Source: Pelomyxa schiedti (lineage: Eukaryota > Evosea > Pelobiontida > Pelomyxidae). Taken from it: a stretch of 64,000 nucleotides of DNA. Location: NCBI GenBank assembly GCA_020536535.1, contig JAHLWZ010000791.1, positions 243,128-307,127 of the forward strand. The letters run 5' to 3'. Under the pieces are notes generated by a model. The model ran no database searches and had not been told where the DNA came from. It saw only the letters and a program-made list of their open reading frames with translations. The stretch's first letter is position 1; each line of letters begins with the position of its first letter. This document shows, piece after piece, positions 35,228 to 45,569 of the stretch. Position numbers and translations under genes: made by a program.

Positions 35228-38200
35228 ATGGTGGGGACGCCCCCTGCCCCCCTCCCTCGGCCCGCCTCCGGCGCCCCCTCCTCGAGTCGCGGGGGAAAGG
35301 CCGCGGTGCCCCTGCGGGGCTGTGTGCTGAGCTGCGTGGACCTGACCGCCGAGCGCGACTTCTTGGACAGGTTCGACCCGGCTGGTGCGTACATCATTGG
35401 CGACTGCAGGCTCCCTCAGGGCCTGACCGAGGACCAGCTTGTCGCCAAGGGTGCCATCGTCATCAGGCCGAGGCTGTCCACCGAGGAGGGATTCGATCCC
35501 ATAAGGCAGGGGCTGTACACCGTGGAGGAGCTGAAAGCCGTCGACGCCAAGATGTACGCTTTCGTGAGGCGCAGGGATCACACGCAGCTTGACAGGCTGT
35601 GCGAGTACATCCACGACGGCCTGGTCCTCGACGCGCTCAACAAGGAGATAGAGAGACGCTCCATCGTGGGCATTATGGGAGGCCACTCCATGACGCGGAA
35701 TTCCGAGATCTACCGCGAGGTCGCTCGCCTGTGCCACCAACTTGCCAAGTTGGGATTCACAATCATCACCGGCGGGGGTCCCGGAGCCATGGAAAGCGGG
35801 AATTTGGGCGCGTTCATGGCCGACTGGCCTGAATCTGACCTGGACTCCGCGCTCAAGGCCCTTTCGGACGCCGGAGACGAGAGCACCGAGGCCGCCGACG
35901 CCCTTTTGGCCAAGTACGGGAGGCCCGGCGGCGGCAAGTTGTCACTGGGCGTGCCAACTTGGCTGTACGGCCAGGAGCCCACCAACAGATTTGCGTCGCT
36001 GCAGGCAAAGTTCGTCAGCAACGCCGTGAGGGAAGATATCCTGGTCACAATTTGCAACTGCGGCATCATCTTCACGGAAGGCAGCGCTGGCACGAGGACT
36101 GAAATCGCTCAGTACGCGGTGCCAAATTGCTACGCTTCTGAGAAGGATGGTGACACGTCGAAGCCGATGATTTTCTTCAAGAATGTATGGGTTGAAAATT
36201 CTGTTTACCAGTCCCTCTGTGCTGTAGCTCAAAGGGAAGATGAAGCAAAATCCAAACTGGATGGATATAGCAAACGCATTTATGTTCTATCAGACCCTGC
36301 CGAGGTTGTGAAAGTGATCCAACACTTCCAAAAGGTAAGAAGTGCTGTGCCTGAACCATCACCAGCTCCAGTTGTTTCTGATGTTATGACCCTGGAACAA
36401 CAAGAAGAGAGTGCCAAGCAAATAGCTGCATATGCTGCTGTTGACTACTGGGTGACAAAGGATGGCATGACTGTAGGAATCGGTGGCGGGAGCACTATCA
36501 AATATGCTATTGCCAGAATATCAGATATATGTAAGTTAAATAATTGGAGGATAGTTTGTGTGCCTGGGTCTCTACAAACTCGAAAACTTCTATTGGACCA
36601 CCATCTATTAGTAAGTGACTTGAAGACAACACCCTACGTCGATGTTGTTATCGATGGTGCGGATAGATGCGACCTCTACTTGAACCTGATAAAGGGTAGA
36701 GGTGGATGCCTTCTACAAGAGAAAATCCTAGCATTCAGTACCGGTGCCTATGTGGTTATTGGACATTGGGAAAAAGATTGCGAGACCCTTTCTAGTGGTA
36801 TAACAGGTCCATTTCCTGTACCTCTTGAAGCATCCCCTCTTGCTGTGGAGCGTATTATTCGCTCACTCCAGGAGCACTATGGTCCAATCAAAACAGAATT
36901 AAGGACAATCCCTCCTAGTGCAGATACCCTTCCAGATCACCGGGTCCCATTTGCTACAGACAATGCCAATTACATAATAGATGTCACCTTCACTGAGGAG
37001 CATTTACATAATCCCAAGAAGCTAGAGGCATCTTTGCATTTGATTCCAGGGGTGCTTGAGGTTGGGCTATTTACAAGTAATGTTACTATGGCCTTCTTTG
37101 GAAAAAAGAACTATTTACCTGGGGAACGGCCCTTCTACACTCGTCGTAGAACAGAGGTAGGGTTGAATCCAAATGTTTCTCCTAGTCAACAACATTCCGC
37201 TATTGAGGATGTTCTAAATCAAGTGAAAGCAATTTCTGCAACTAATGGTAAACCAGTTGTAGAGATAGACCTGGACATGTGTGGGCTTACACCATATGAG
37301 CGCATTATATTTGGATTGAGGAAAGCCGGCGCAGACTGGGAAATTCCAGAATTTAGCACTGACCCAATGCTATATACAGGAGGAATTTTGCCAGGTCTTA
37401 GCCTCGGAGCTTGGAAATCATTCCTTGTTGAGATTTCTTTTGTAAGCGGCTTCTTTCCAGAGAAATTCTTGCTAATACGCTTATAGATCACAAAAAATTA
37501 CCCTGACCTTCCTTGGATTCCTACAAATGAGGAAGCAAGGTGGAAATCCAAACCCGAACCTGGGAGTAGTGTGTGGTCTTCCTTTTATAGTGCCTTCTGG
37601 AAGAATGACTTGATGGGACATGATATCCCCACATCCGGTTTGAGGGAGTTCATAAAAAAGGTTGAATACAATGGGGGAGTGATTGTCTTTTTGAGTTCTA
37701 GATGGAAAGATACACACCTCGCCCCAACACAGGTAGTTTTACATCAAATAGTAATGGGTAAAACTCCAACCTTACTCTTTGGAAATGCGGACCCTTTCAC
37801 CACAACGGACTGGAAAAACAAAGTGGAGAAACAACAATTGATCAGAGAAAAAAATGGCACCCCTGTTGCCGTTTTTGATTCCGATGCGGATTCCCTTTCA
37901 CAAATCAATAAAGCTTGTGGAGGAAAATTAATTTGTGTTCAAGTTGCATTACCAGGATACTCTTGTAATAGAAATATCAGTAAAGCAGCAAGAAAAATTT
38001 CTACATTTGACTACAGTGAAGAAGCTCCGCACAGTGTTGGAACAGTCTTAAAGCAACCAATTCCTCAGCTGCCAGCACTTCTCCCCGTTGAACCATCAAG
38101 GCAGCCAGAACATCGCATCCGAATAGCCACATTCAACTGTGAGAACCTTTTCCTCAGATTTAAGTTCAAGACAGCAATGCCACATAACCGCAGGGATGGC

Positions 38201-39225
38201 GGCTGGTCAATGAACGATACCAACCTGAGCATCTTTGATGAAGTGGAGAAACGTCTAACAGCAAATTGCATCCGAGAAATAAACGCTGATGTCATAGCAC
38301 TAGAAGAAGTGGAAGACCTTGTTCTTCTTGATATGTACAACCGCGAGTATCTATCCAAAATGTACCCTCACCGGATTCTCATCCAAGGCAATGACCAGCG
38401 CTTCATCAATGTTGGAGTATTAAGCAAATATCCTTTCCAGAATGTAAGGACCCACAGAGCCGAGACGAATTCAGCGGGCTCTCCCCTGTTCTCTCGTGAC
38501 TGCCTGGAAGTAGACGTAAGTGTGGAAGATAAGGTGCTCCACCTGCTTGTCAACCACTTCAAGTCCATGCTGGGTGGGCGAGCTGAGACCCGCAACACCA
38601 GGCGCGACCAGGTCAACAGAGTCGTGCAGATAATAGAATCCGCTTATGGGAGCAATGTGGAGGGCAATGTTGTGGTTGTAGGCGACTTCAACGATTACTG
38701 TGCCGGCCCAACAGATAATGAGAGTGGTGTGACACCCCTTGTTCACCATCCCAGGTTGGAGAATGTGCTGGCCAGGGTGCCTCCAACCGAGGCCTGGACA
38801 CACTACTTCAAGAAAGGGAGGGAATATCATCAGCTTGATTATCTACTGCCCTCAAGGTCTGCTTAGTTTTTCTGTTTTTTTTTTTTTCTTGTGGTTTTTC
38901 CTGTTTTTGCTTTTGTGGCTCGTGCTTTATTTTTGGATTTGGAAACCTGGCTCTCCTTCGAGATATAACACTGGCGATCTCTAATATTATTAAACAGGGC
39001 ACTGTCACAATCACCAGCGAACCGGGGCACGTTGCCGGTTGCATTCCGAAAGGGCGTCACAATATACGCATCAAGATACGACGGTCCTCGCTACTCCACA
39101 CAGCCGTATGTGTTTTCTTTCATTGTTGTCCCGCCCGCAGACGTATCTCAACGACTTCACCAAAACACAGGAGGCAAGAGGCAAGTGACCATTGTCCGTT
39201 ATATATGGATCTTGTCCTCCTATAG
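35228..39225 (+). CDS. LOG/PpnN nucleosidase - ribose-5-phosphate isomerase A - HAD-like - EEP nuclease/phosphatase fusion
   Basis: This single gene encodes about 1,258 residues. The ATG at 35228 sits in a CCACCATGG context. Residues about 1-370 are a LOG/PpnN-type nucleotide 5'-monophosphate nucleosidase (SIVGIMGGHSMTRNSEIY; GGGPGAMES at about 183; EGSAGTRTEI at about 283). Residues about 388-625 are ribose-5-phosphate isomerase A (GIGGGSTIKYAI; VIDGADRCD; LIKGRGGCLLQEK, keeping the catalytic Asp, Lys and Glu). About 670-940 is HAD-like (EIDLDMCG, IVFLSSRW, VAVFDSDAD). About 945-1258 is an endonuclease/exonuclease/phosphatase domain of the extracellular-nuclease type (ATFNCENLF, LVNHFKSM, VVVVGDFNDY, QLDYLL, ASDHCP). 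The introns I placed are 37442-37486, 38857-38997 and 39106-39140, and all keep frame. The first domain has no intron and is GC-rich, and its text resembles actinobacterial LOG proteins. I infer nucleotide-to-pentose-phosphate salvage. Confidence 0.85.
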
Positions 39226-39382
39226 AACCTTGTTGATGGAAGTCACCAGATTCGCAGGTAGAAAACAGTTACCGAATCGGCCCACGGCTTGTGACACCAA
39301 TGCCCTGCTGAAAATTAAAAACGAAGATTTTTATTCTTCTTTTTTGTTTTTTATCATTTTTTTCCGTAACTTAGGGGCGACG

Positions 39383-42300
39383 ATGCAGGGTGCGCCGGTG
39401 GGAGATGGTGGCGGTGTTCCGGGTGGTGTCGCAGTTACGTCGTTGAGGAAGAGGAAGGAACCAGCGCCACCTGACGACCAGCTAGAAATAATGCCACTCG
39501 GTGCTGGTGTGGCTGTTGAACTGTGAATCTCAAGCTATTTGACCGGTTTTGTTTTTTTTTTTTGGCTAGGCAATGAGGTTGGCAGGTCATGTGTGTTGCT
39601 GAAATACAAAGGCAAATCTGTGCTGGTACGGAATAGCCACTCGCGACTGAATATGCTGCTTTAATCACCATCTATACAGTTCGACTGTGGTGTCCACCCT
39701 GCTTTCAGTGGGGAAAGTTCACTACCATTTTTTGATGCCATTGACCCTGGAACTGTGGACCTTGTACTCATTAGCCAGTCTGCCCTCCCTTTTCTTCCTG
39801 CTATGGAGTCTTGTGTAACCTTAATGACAGTTTCCACTTGGATCACTGTGCTGCACTGCCTTATTTTCTTGAAAAAACCACATTTAGAGGGCGTGCATAT
39901 ATGACATATCCAACTAATTCCATATACAAACTCCTCCTGTCAGATTTTGTAAGAAAAAGGTACAACAGTGATTCCTATCCCTTCAATCTAATTTTCAAAA
40001 GTAATTCCCCAGCTGATGAAATGTTATATACAGAACAAGATCTTCTTCATAGCATGGAGAGGATAGAGAGGATAGACTACCATGAAGTACGATTAATTTG
40101 TTTTTAAAATATATAGCATCCCTCCTGCTCTTATCCTCCTGCAGGAATTGGAGCACAATGGAATAAAATTCAAATGCTTAAATGCTGGGCATGTTCTTGG
40201 AGCAGCCATGTTCCTTGTAGAAATTGCGGGAGTGAGGGTATGCATTCAAACACTGGGACTCACCTCAAGAAAAAACCTAATAAATATTCACAAAAAATAT
40301 AATCAATCTTTACAACACAAAACAAACACAACACAACACAGCATTACATGAACCTCTGAACGAATTTGGGCAAAAGGTTCTATATACTGGTGACTTTTCC
40401 AGACAAGAGGATAGGCATCTCATGGGTGCTGAAGCACCTTCTGGTAATTTCGTGAATGAAGTTTTTCTTAATAACCTTTTCCACAGTTTCTGTTGATGTG
40501 CTCATTGTTGAGTCCACATACGGTGTTCAAACACATCAACCCAGAGAAGAAAGAGAAAAACTTTTCACAGGTTTGCATTGCTTTCTTACTTGAGTTAATG
40601 CCAGGAAAGGCTACGTACATGAGATTGTCACAAGAGGAGGAAGATGCTTAATTCCTGTTTTTGCCTTGGGAAGAGCACAAGAACTCCTTCTTATTTTAGG
40701 TAAGAAAATGCATTAATTCTCCTCCGAATACTTTCTGATGAAATCCTAGATGAGTTCTGGGATGAACACCCTGAGCTTCATTCCATCCCAGTGTATTTTG
40801 CTTCTACTTTGGCAAAGAAATGCATGACTTTCTATCAAGCCTTTGTAAATATGATGAACGAGGTTCAAAACTTGCACTCTGTGATTGCCTTTTTGTTAAA
40901 AAAAAAAAAAAGCACATCAGAAATAAGTTTGCTATCTCAAATCCCTTCCGGTTCAAATATGTCGCAGAGCTTGACAATGAAGTTTTTGATGATAATAACC
41001 CTTGTGTAGTGATGGCCAGGTTGCACAAATCCTTCTTATTTCTCGTACTAACTTTTTTTCAGCCCTGGCATGTTACAGGCAATCAATATTTCTTTTCTTT
41101 TTCATCCGTTGACATTTTTCAAGAATGGACTTTCCAGAACTTTGTTTGAGAAATGGTGTTCAGATAAAAAGTCTGGGGTGATTCTGCCGGGGTACTGCGT
41201 GGAGGGTACGCTCGCTAAGGTGTGCTTCTTTCTAAGTAGGTCAAATGTAACCTTATGGCAGAAACTCTTGACAGGCGAACCCAAGACAATCCCAAGGTAC
41301 ATTTACTTGTAATTTCATTTACTGGTTTATTTAATTTCTGTGGCACAGTGGCACTCATCCAGGAGTGGAGTTGGCCCGAAATTGCTCTATAAAATATATT
41401 TCATTTTCAGCACACTCTGATTTCAAACAAACGTCGGAATTCATTGATATTCTCTTCCCATCTTATGTGGTTAGTTGAGAAACTCATTGTGACGTAAATA
41501 ACAACACTAGGTACTTGTGCACGGAGATGGCAATGAAATGGGTCGCCTTAAGCAAGCCTTAACTCAAATTTACGAGAAAAAGAGCATGGAAGTCTTAATG
41601 CCCGGAAATACACAAGTGGTTTCCTTGCAATTCCATGGAGATAAAATTGCCAAAGTATTTTACCTATTTCTATCTCTTTCTCTAAACTCTTTTACAGGCA
41701 ATTGGCAAGTTGGCCTCAGAACCTCCCTCACAGCGAAGACGATTGTCTGGAGTAATTGTTCGTAAGGACTTTATGCATAGACTACTGTATGGTCAGAGTT
41801 GTGATAATGCCTTCTAAGATTCTACAAGGGACCCATCAGAACTGCACACTTATACACAACTACGAACCAATCAAGTTATGCAGCATATGACTATTCCTTT
41901 TCACAGTGACTTGGGCCCACTTGTTCAGTGCTTACAGCAAGTATTCAGTGATACCACAGGATACGATGCCTCAAATTCCGCTTGTGTTGTGCGGGTAGGG
42001 ATTCTCCTTACTATTACATCTTTAAACTAAAATAGGTACATGGTGGTGCTGTAGAATTGAGCATGCAATCTCCTGGTGTCTTGCTACTAGACTGGAACTC
42101 AACACCACTTTCCGATATGATATCAGACGCCATTATCTCAATTGTAATGAATATAGAAATGAATCCTGTTGCAGCATCCGCACTTCTTCCAGGTTCCTAC
42201 ACAATTTTCCGTCAAATCACTAACAAAATCAAACAGCAGTGAAACCGGAGGCCAGTGCACCACCTGCCAAACCCAAAGTGGATGCCTCTTGCGTCGTTGG

Positions 42301-42535
42301 TATTCTCACCAAGCACTTTGGCGGTGCAGAAGTGGATCCAACCAAAGAAGGCTATGTGAATGTCAACTGTGATGGCGAAGCAGCAACCATTTGTCTTGCC
42401 GACATGGTATCTTGTTGTGCAATATTCCTCCCCTTATTTATTATCCAGACTGTGAGTAGTAGCAGTGAGGTACTGCAATCTAGAGTGGAAGGGGTACTTG
42501 TCTGGCTCAGGGAGACCTTACTTCCAATTGACTAA
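39383..42535 (+). CDS. CPSF3: Cleavage and polyadenylation endonuclease CPSF73 (CPSF3/Ysh1)
   Basis: This is the zinc-dependent metallo-beta-lactamase/beta-CASP nuclease that cuts pre-mRNA 3' ends. The N-terminus reads [13 protein letters not shown]. Across a short intron (about 39768-39829) the codons CA-T join to give the metal-binding [19 protein letters not shown]. Further conserved text: [98 protein letters not shown] and [16 protein letters not shown]. The C-terminal domain ends at 42535. At least ten introns are present. One (41079-41123) has a GC donor. Active-site motifs are intact, so this should be a working enzyme. Confidence 0.92.
41079..41123 (+). other. GC-AG intron in CPSF73
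   Basis: The exon end TTACAG is followed by gcaatc and the 45-nt intron ends ttcaag. Splicing gives [17 protein letters not shown], matching the invariant SPGMMQSGLSRELFE region of CPSF73. No GT-based alternative keeps that text. Confidence 0.88.
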
Positions 42536-42699
42536 ATAAAGAAGAGCTGAAAATTTTTCCAAAAAATGTTTCTTTTTTCTTGTGTATTGACAAGTGAAAT
42601 GATGAATGGTGTACTCGCTGTGCCCTTTTCTCTTACTAGCATCTTTCTGACAAACTCTCCTCTCAGACACACTCGTCCCCTCTCTCTACCATAATTATT

Positions 42700-43994
42700 T
42701 TATGGGATGTATTCTGTTTTGGTTGTTGTAACGTGAACGAGGACAACACCAGAGAGCACATCACACAGAAGGATCCTCTGTGGTTCACCAGTTTTCGCGT
42801 CACTGTCTGGAAAGGAAGGCATGACCCCTGCATAGTTGCCGGGGAACCCGGGGCCTGTACGAAACTGGCACACAAACTCACGTATGGGATGGGAAAGGTC
42901 TGAGGAGTGGTACACGTCCATCACAAAGGCATTTTCTTCCGACGGGAGGGCTTCCACCACACCAAAATGGCCACGTCTTCCAATAGAACTCCCGTGACCA
43001 CAACGTGACAGAAGAGTCATGCCTGTGGCTGTGTCATAGAGTGTGAAACCGCCAAAGTTGTTCTGTAGGATGCAAAGTGAGCCATTGGGCTGCAATATCA
43101 CGTTGTTGTGCCCCATGGGCGACAATATGTCGCAGGGGAACTCCAACTTTCTCAGTGTCACAAGTGACTGGGTTTCGAAGGTTCTCTGCAGGTCAACAAT
43201 ATCAGCTACTCCATGTGTTGAAGACAACTTGTATTCCAAATAGAACAGAACAGCAATTCCACCAGCAGCAGCGGAATCGCCGCAGAAACTCCCCACAGAA
43301 TAATCATCAAAGAACTTTCCGGCAGAAACTTCGGTCTCAGTTCTGATTGTCACACAAGGCTCCCTTGGCTTTCCTCCAGTCACCTTCCTAAGCTCAAGGA
43401 TGCGGAATAGAACCACAATCAGCCACTGGGAATTCGCCATCACAAAATGAAAGTCACCCGCGTCGTATGAGCTGATCCTCTGCCTGCACCTCCCACTTGA
43501 ATCCCACCTGCCAACACCAGCCCTGACCTTCGAGAATCCAGACACACTGGTCGCAATGAATGAAGCCAGGCTGTCACCAATCCACGCCGTCACACTGTCA
43601 TCAAGCCCTGTTGTCAGGCACCCACACTTCACAACCCCAAGTGTGAATGACACAGCCACGTAAATACAGGATGCTGATGTTTTTGGTCTTTGAGCTTCTT
43701 TTCGATAAGGCAGGGGATACACTATCCTCCTCTCAATTGACATGACCCACGATTTACCTATCTCATTCACCAACACACTGAGTGGCACCATACTCACTGC
43801 TGGTTGTAGTAGGACATCACTTCTTCTCTCCCTGTTATGATGAATTTGTGACAATAGTCACATTACGACCCACTCTTGGAATACCTGAAGGAAGTTGTGC
43901 CTGCGTCATCATTGTGGGATGCCGTCAGCACCGAACCACAAGCCAAAGCAACAAACTGGTCCCGCGATGAAATGTCAGTCCGCACCGTCGTCGT
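42700..43994 (-). CDS. Unrecognised family, tandem copy 1 (apparent ACG start)
   Basis: I do not recognise this protein. It is a two-exon gene: exon 1 reads VRTDISSRDQFVALACGS, followed by a 53-nt GT-AG intron (43832-43884) and a long second exon to the stop at 42700. The body is rich in beta-like text (GSLCILQNNFGGFTLYD, GVVEALPSEENAFVMDVY) and may be a beta-propeller-like fold. There is no signal peptide, transmembrane helix or catalytic motif. Compared with its neighbour (44143-45451), the position of the start ATG is ACG here. The frame upstream has no ATG before a stop codon. Either it starts at ACG (43994), or an upstream exon exists, or the gene is decaying, though the rest of the frame is intact. 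Large blocks are nearly identical to copy 2 in DNA. Confidence 0.6.
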
Positions 43995-44142
43995 TTTTGT
44001 TGTTTTCTTTAATTGAAAACAAACGTTAAAATGGCTGAATAAAAAAAACACCAGACCGATCCTGAGCGACGATAACGAAAATTACAGCGTTGAATATTTG
44101 ATTCGAATAAAATATTCCAAGTTCAATTTGTTGATTGGGATT

Positions 44143-45451
44143 TTATTCAACGCTGGTTGTTGTTGTAATGTCAACAAAGACCACCCCAGAGAGCACATCA
44201 TACAGAAGGATTCTATTTGAGTCACCAGTTTCCGGGTCAATGTCCTTAAAGGAAGGCATGACCCCAGTTTCGTTGGGCAGGTATCTATTGCCCGTAGGCC
44301 ACAGGCACCCAAACTCACCTACGGGATTGAGACAGTCTGAGGAGTGGTACACGTCCATCACGAAGGTATTGCCTTCACACGGCTGCAGTTCCACCACACC
44401 AAAGTAGCCACGGCGTCCAATGGAACTCCCATAACCATCACTTGACAGAATATATGTCTCGCATGTCACTGTGTCATAGAGTGTGCAGTTGGTGTTGAGA
44501 TTGTTGTCGAGAATGCACAGTGAACCATCAGGCCGCAAAATAACAGAAATGCGGTCAAGGCCCGACATGGCCGGGCTTGGGAACTCAACTTTTCTCAGTG
44601 TCACAAGTGACTGGGTTTCGAAGCTTCTCTGCAGGTCAACGAAAGCGGCGAAATCCTGTGTTTTAAGAACCTTGTATTCCGAATAGAACAGAACTGCAAT
44701 TCCACCCGCAGCGGCAGAATCACCGAAGAAACTCCCCACAGAATAATCATCAAAGAACTTTCCGGCAGAAACTCCGGCCTCAGTTCTGATTGTCACACAA
44801 GGCTCCCTTGGCTTTCCTCCAGTCACCTTCCTCATCTCAAGGATGTGGAACGGAACCACAATCAGCCACTGAGAATTCGCCATCACAAACCCAGATTGAG
44901 TTAGAGGGCACGAGCTTATCCTCTGCTTGCACCTCCCTGTTGAATCCCACCTCGCCACACAAGCCGTAGCCTCTGGGGCGCTGGACACACTGGTCGCAAT
45001 GAATGAAGCCAGGCTGTCACCAATCCACGCCTCCACAGTATCATCAAATCCCGTTGTCAGGCACCCGCACTTCACAACCCCGAGTGTGAATGACACAGCC
45101 ACGTAAATATTGGAAGTGGTTAGTGGCGGTGGCTCTGAACGATCCTCGTAATGTCTCGTAGGGGGTTTGTGCCGAAAGGGATACACTATTCTCCTCTCAA
45201 TTGACATGACCCACGATTTACCTATCTCGTTCACCAACAGACTGAGTGGAATCATGCTCACTGCTGATTGTAGTAGAATATCACTTCTTCTCTGCCTGTA
45301 TGATGTGATCAGTGTCACAACGCATAAAAGTCAAGAAAAAATGCCTGACGGATGCAGTACTGGCATCATTATGGGAGGATGGCAGCGCCGAACCACACGC
45401 CAACGCAAGAAACTGGTCTCTCGATGAAATGTCAGTCCGAACCGTTGTCAT
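44143..45451 (-). CDS. Unrecognised family, tandem copy 2
   Basis: This is a paralogue of the gene just downstream, with the same two-exon layout. The chosen ATG at 45451 gives MTTVRTDISSRDQFLALA; another in-frame ATG lies at 45502. The intron (45296-45344, 49 nt) has a GC donor where copy 1 has GT. The second exon encodes SIERRIVYPF, LAVSFTLGVVKCGC-like text, GGKPREPCVTIRTEAG, DDYSVGSFFGDSAAAGGIAV and a C-terminus ending TTTTSVE. No family is recognised. Repeated short strands separated by Gly/Asp turns suggest a beta-rich domain. The two genes are in the same orientation with about 150 bp between them, which fits a recent tandem duplication. Confidence 0.6.
45296..45344 (-). other. GC-AG intron in tandem copy 2
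   Basis: On the minus strand the exon end GTCAG is followed by gcattt, and the intron ends catacag. The homologous intron of copy 1 (43832-43884) is TTCAG then gtattc. The protein joins identically (R, then RRSDVLLQ), so the donor changed between GT and GC after the duplication. Confidence 0.9.
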
Positions 45452-45569
45452 TTTTATTCTTTTGTTTGTTTTTTGTGTTTTTGGGTGTACGTTCTTTTCC
45501 AAAAAAACAAAGGTTTAGCATAAATAGGGTGAAAGGTTTTTCTTGGGTTGCCGAAAATTTTGTGTGCAC

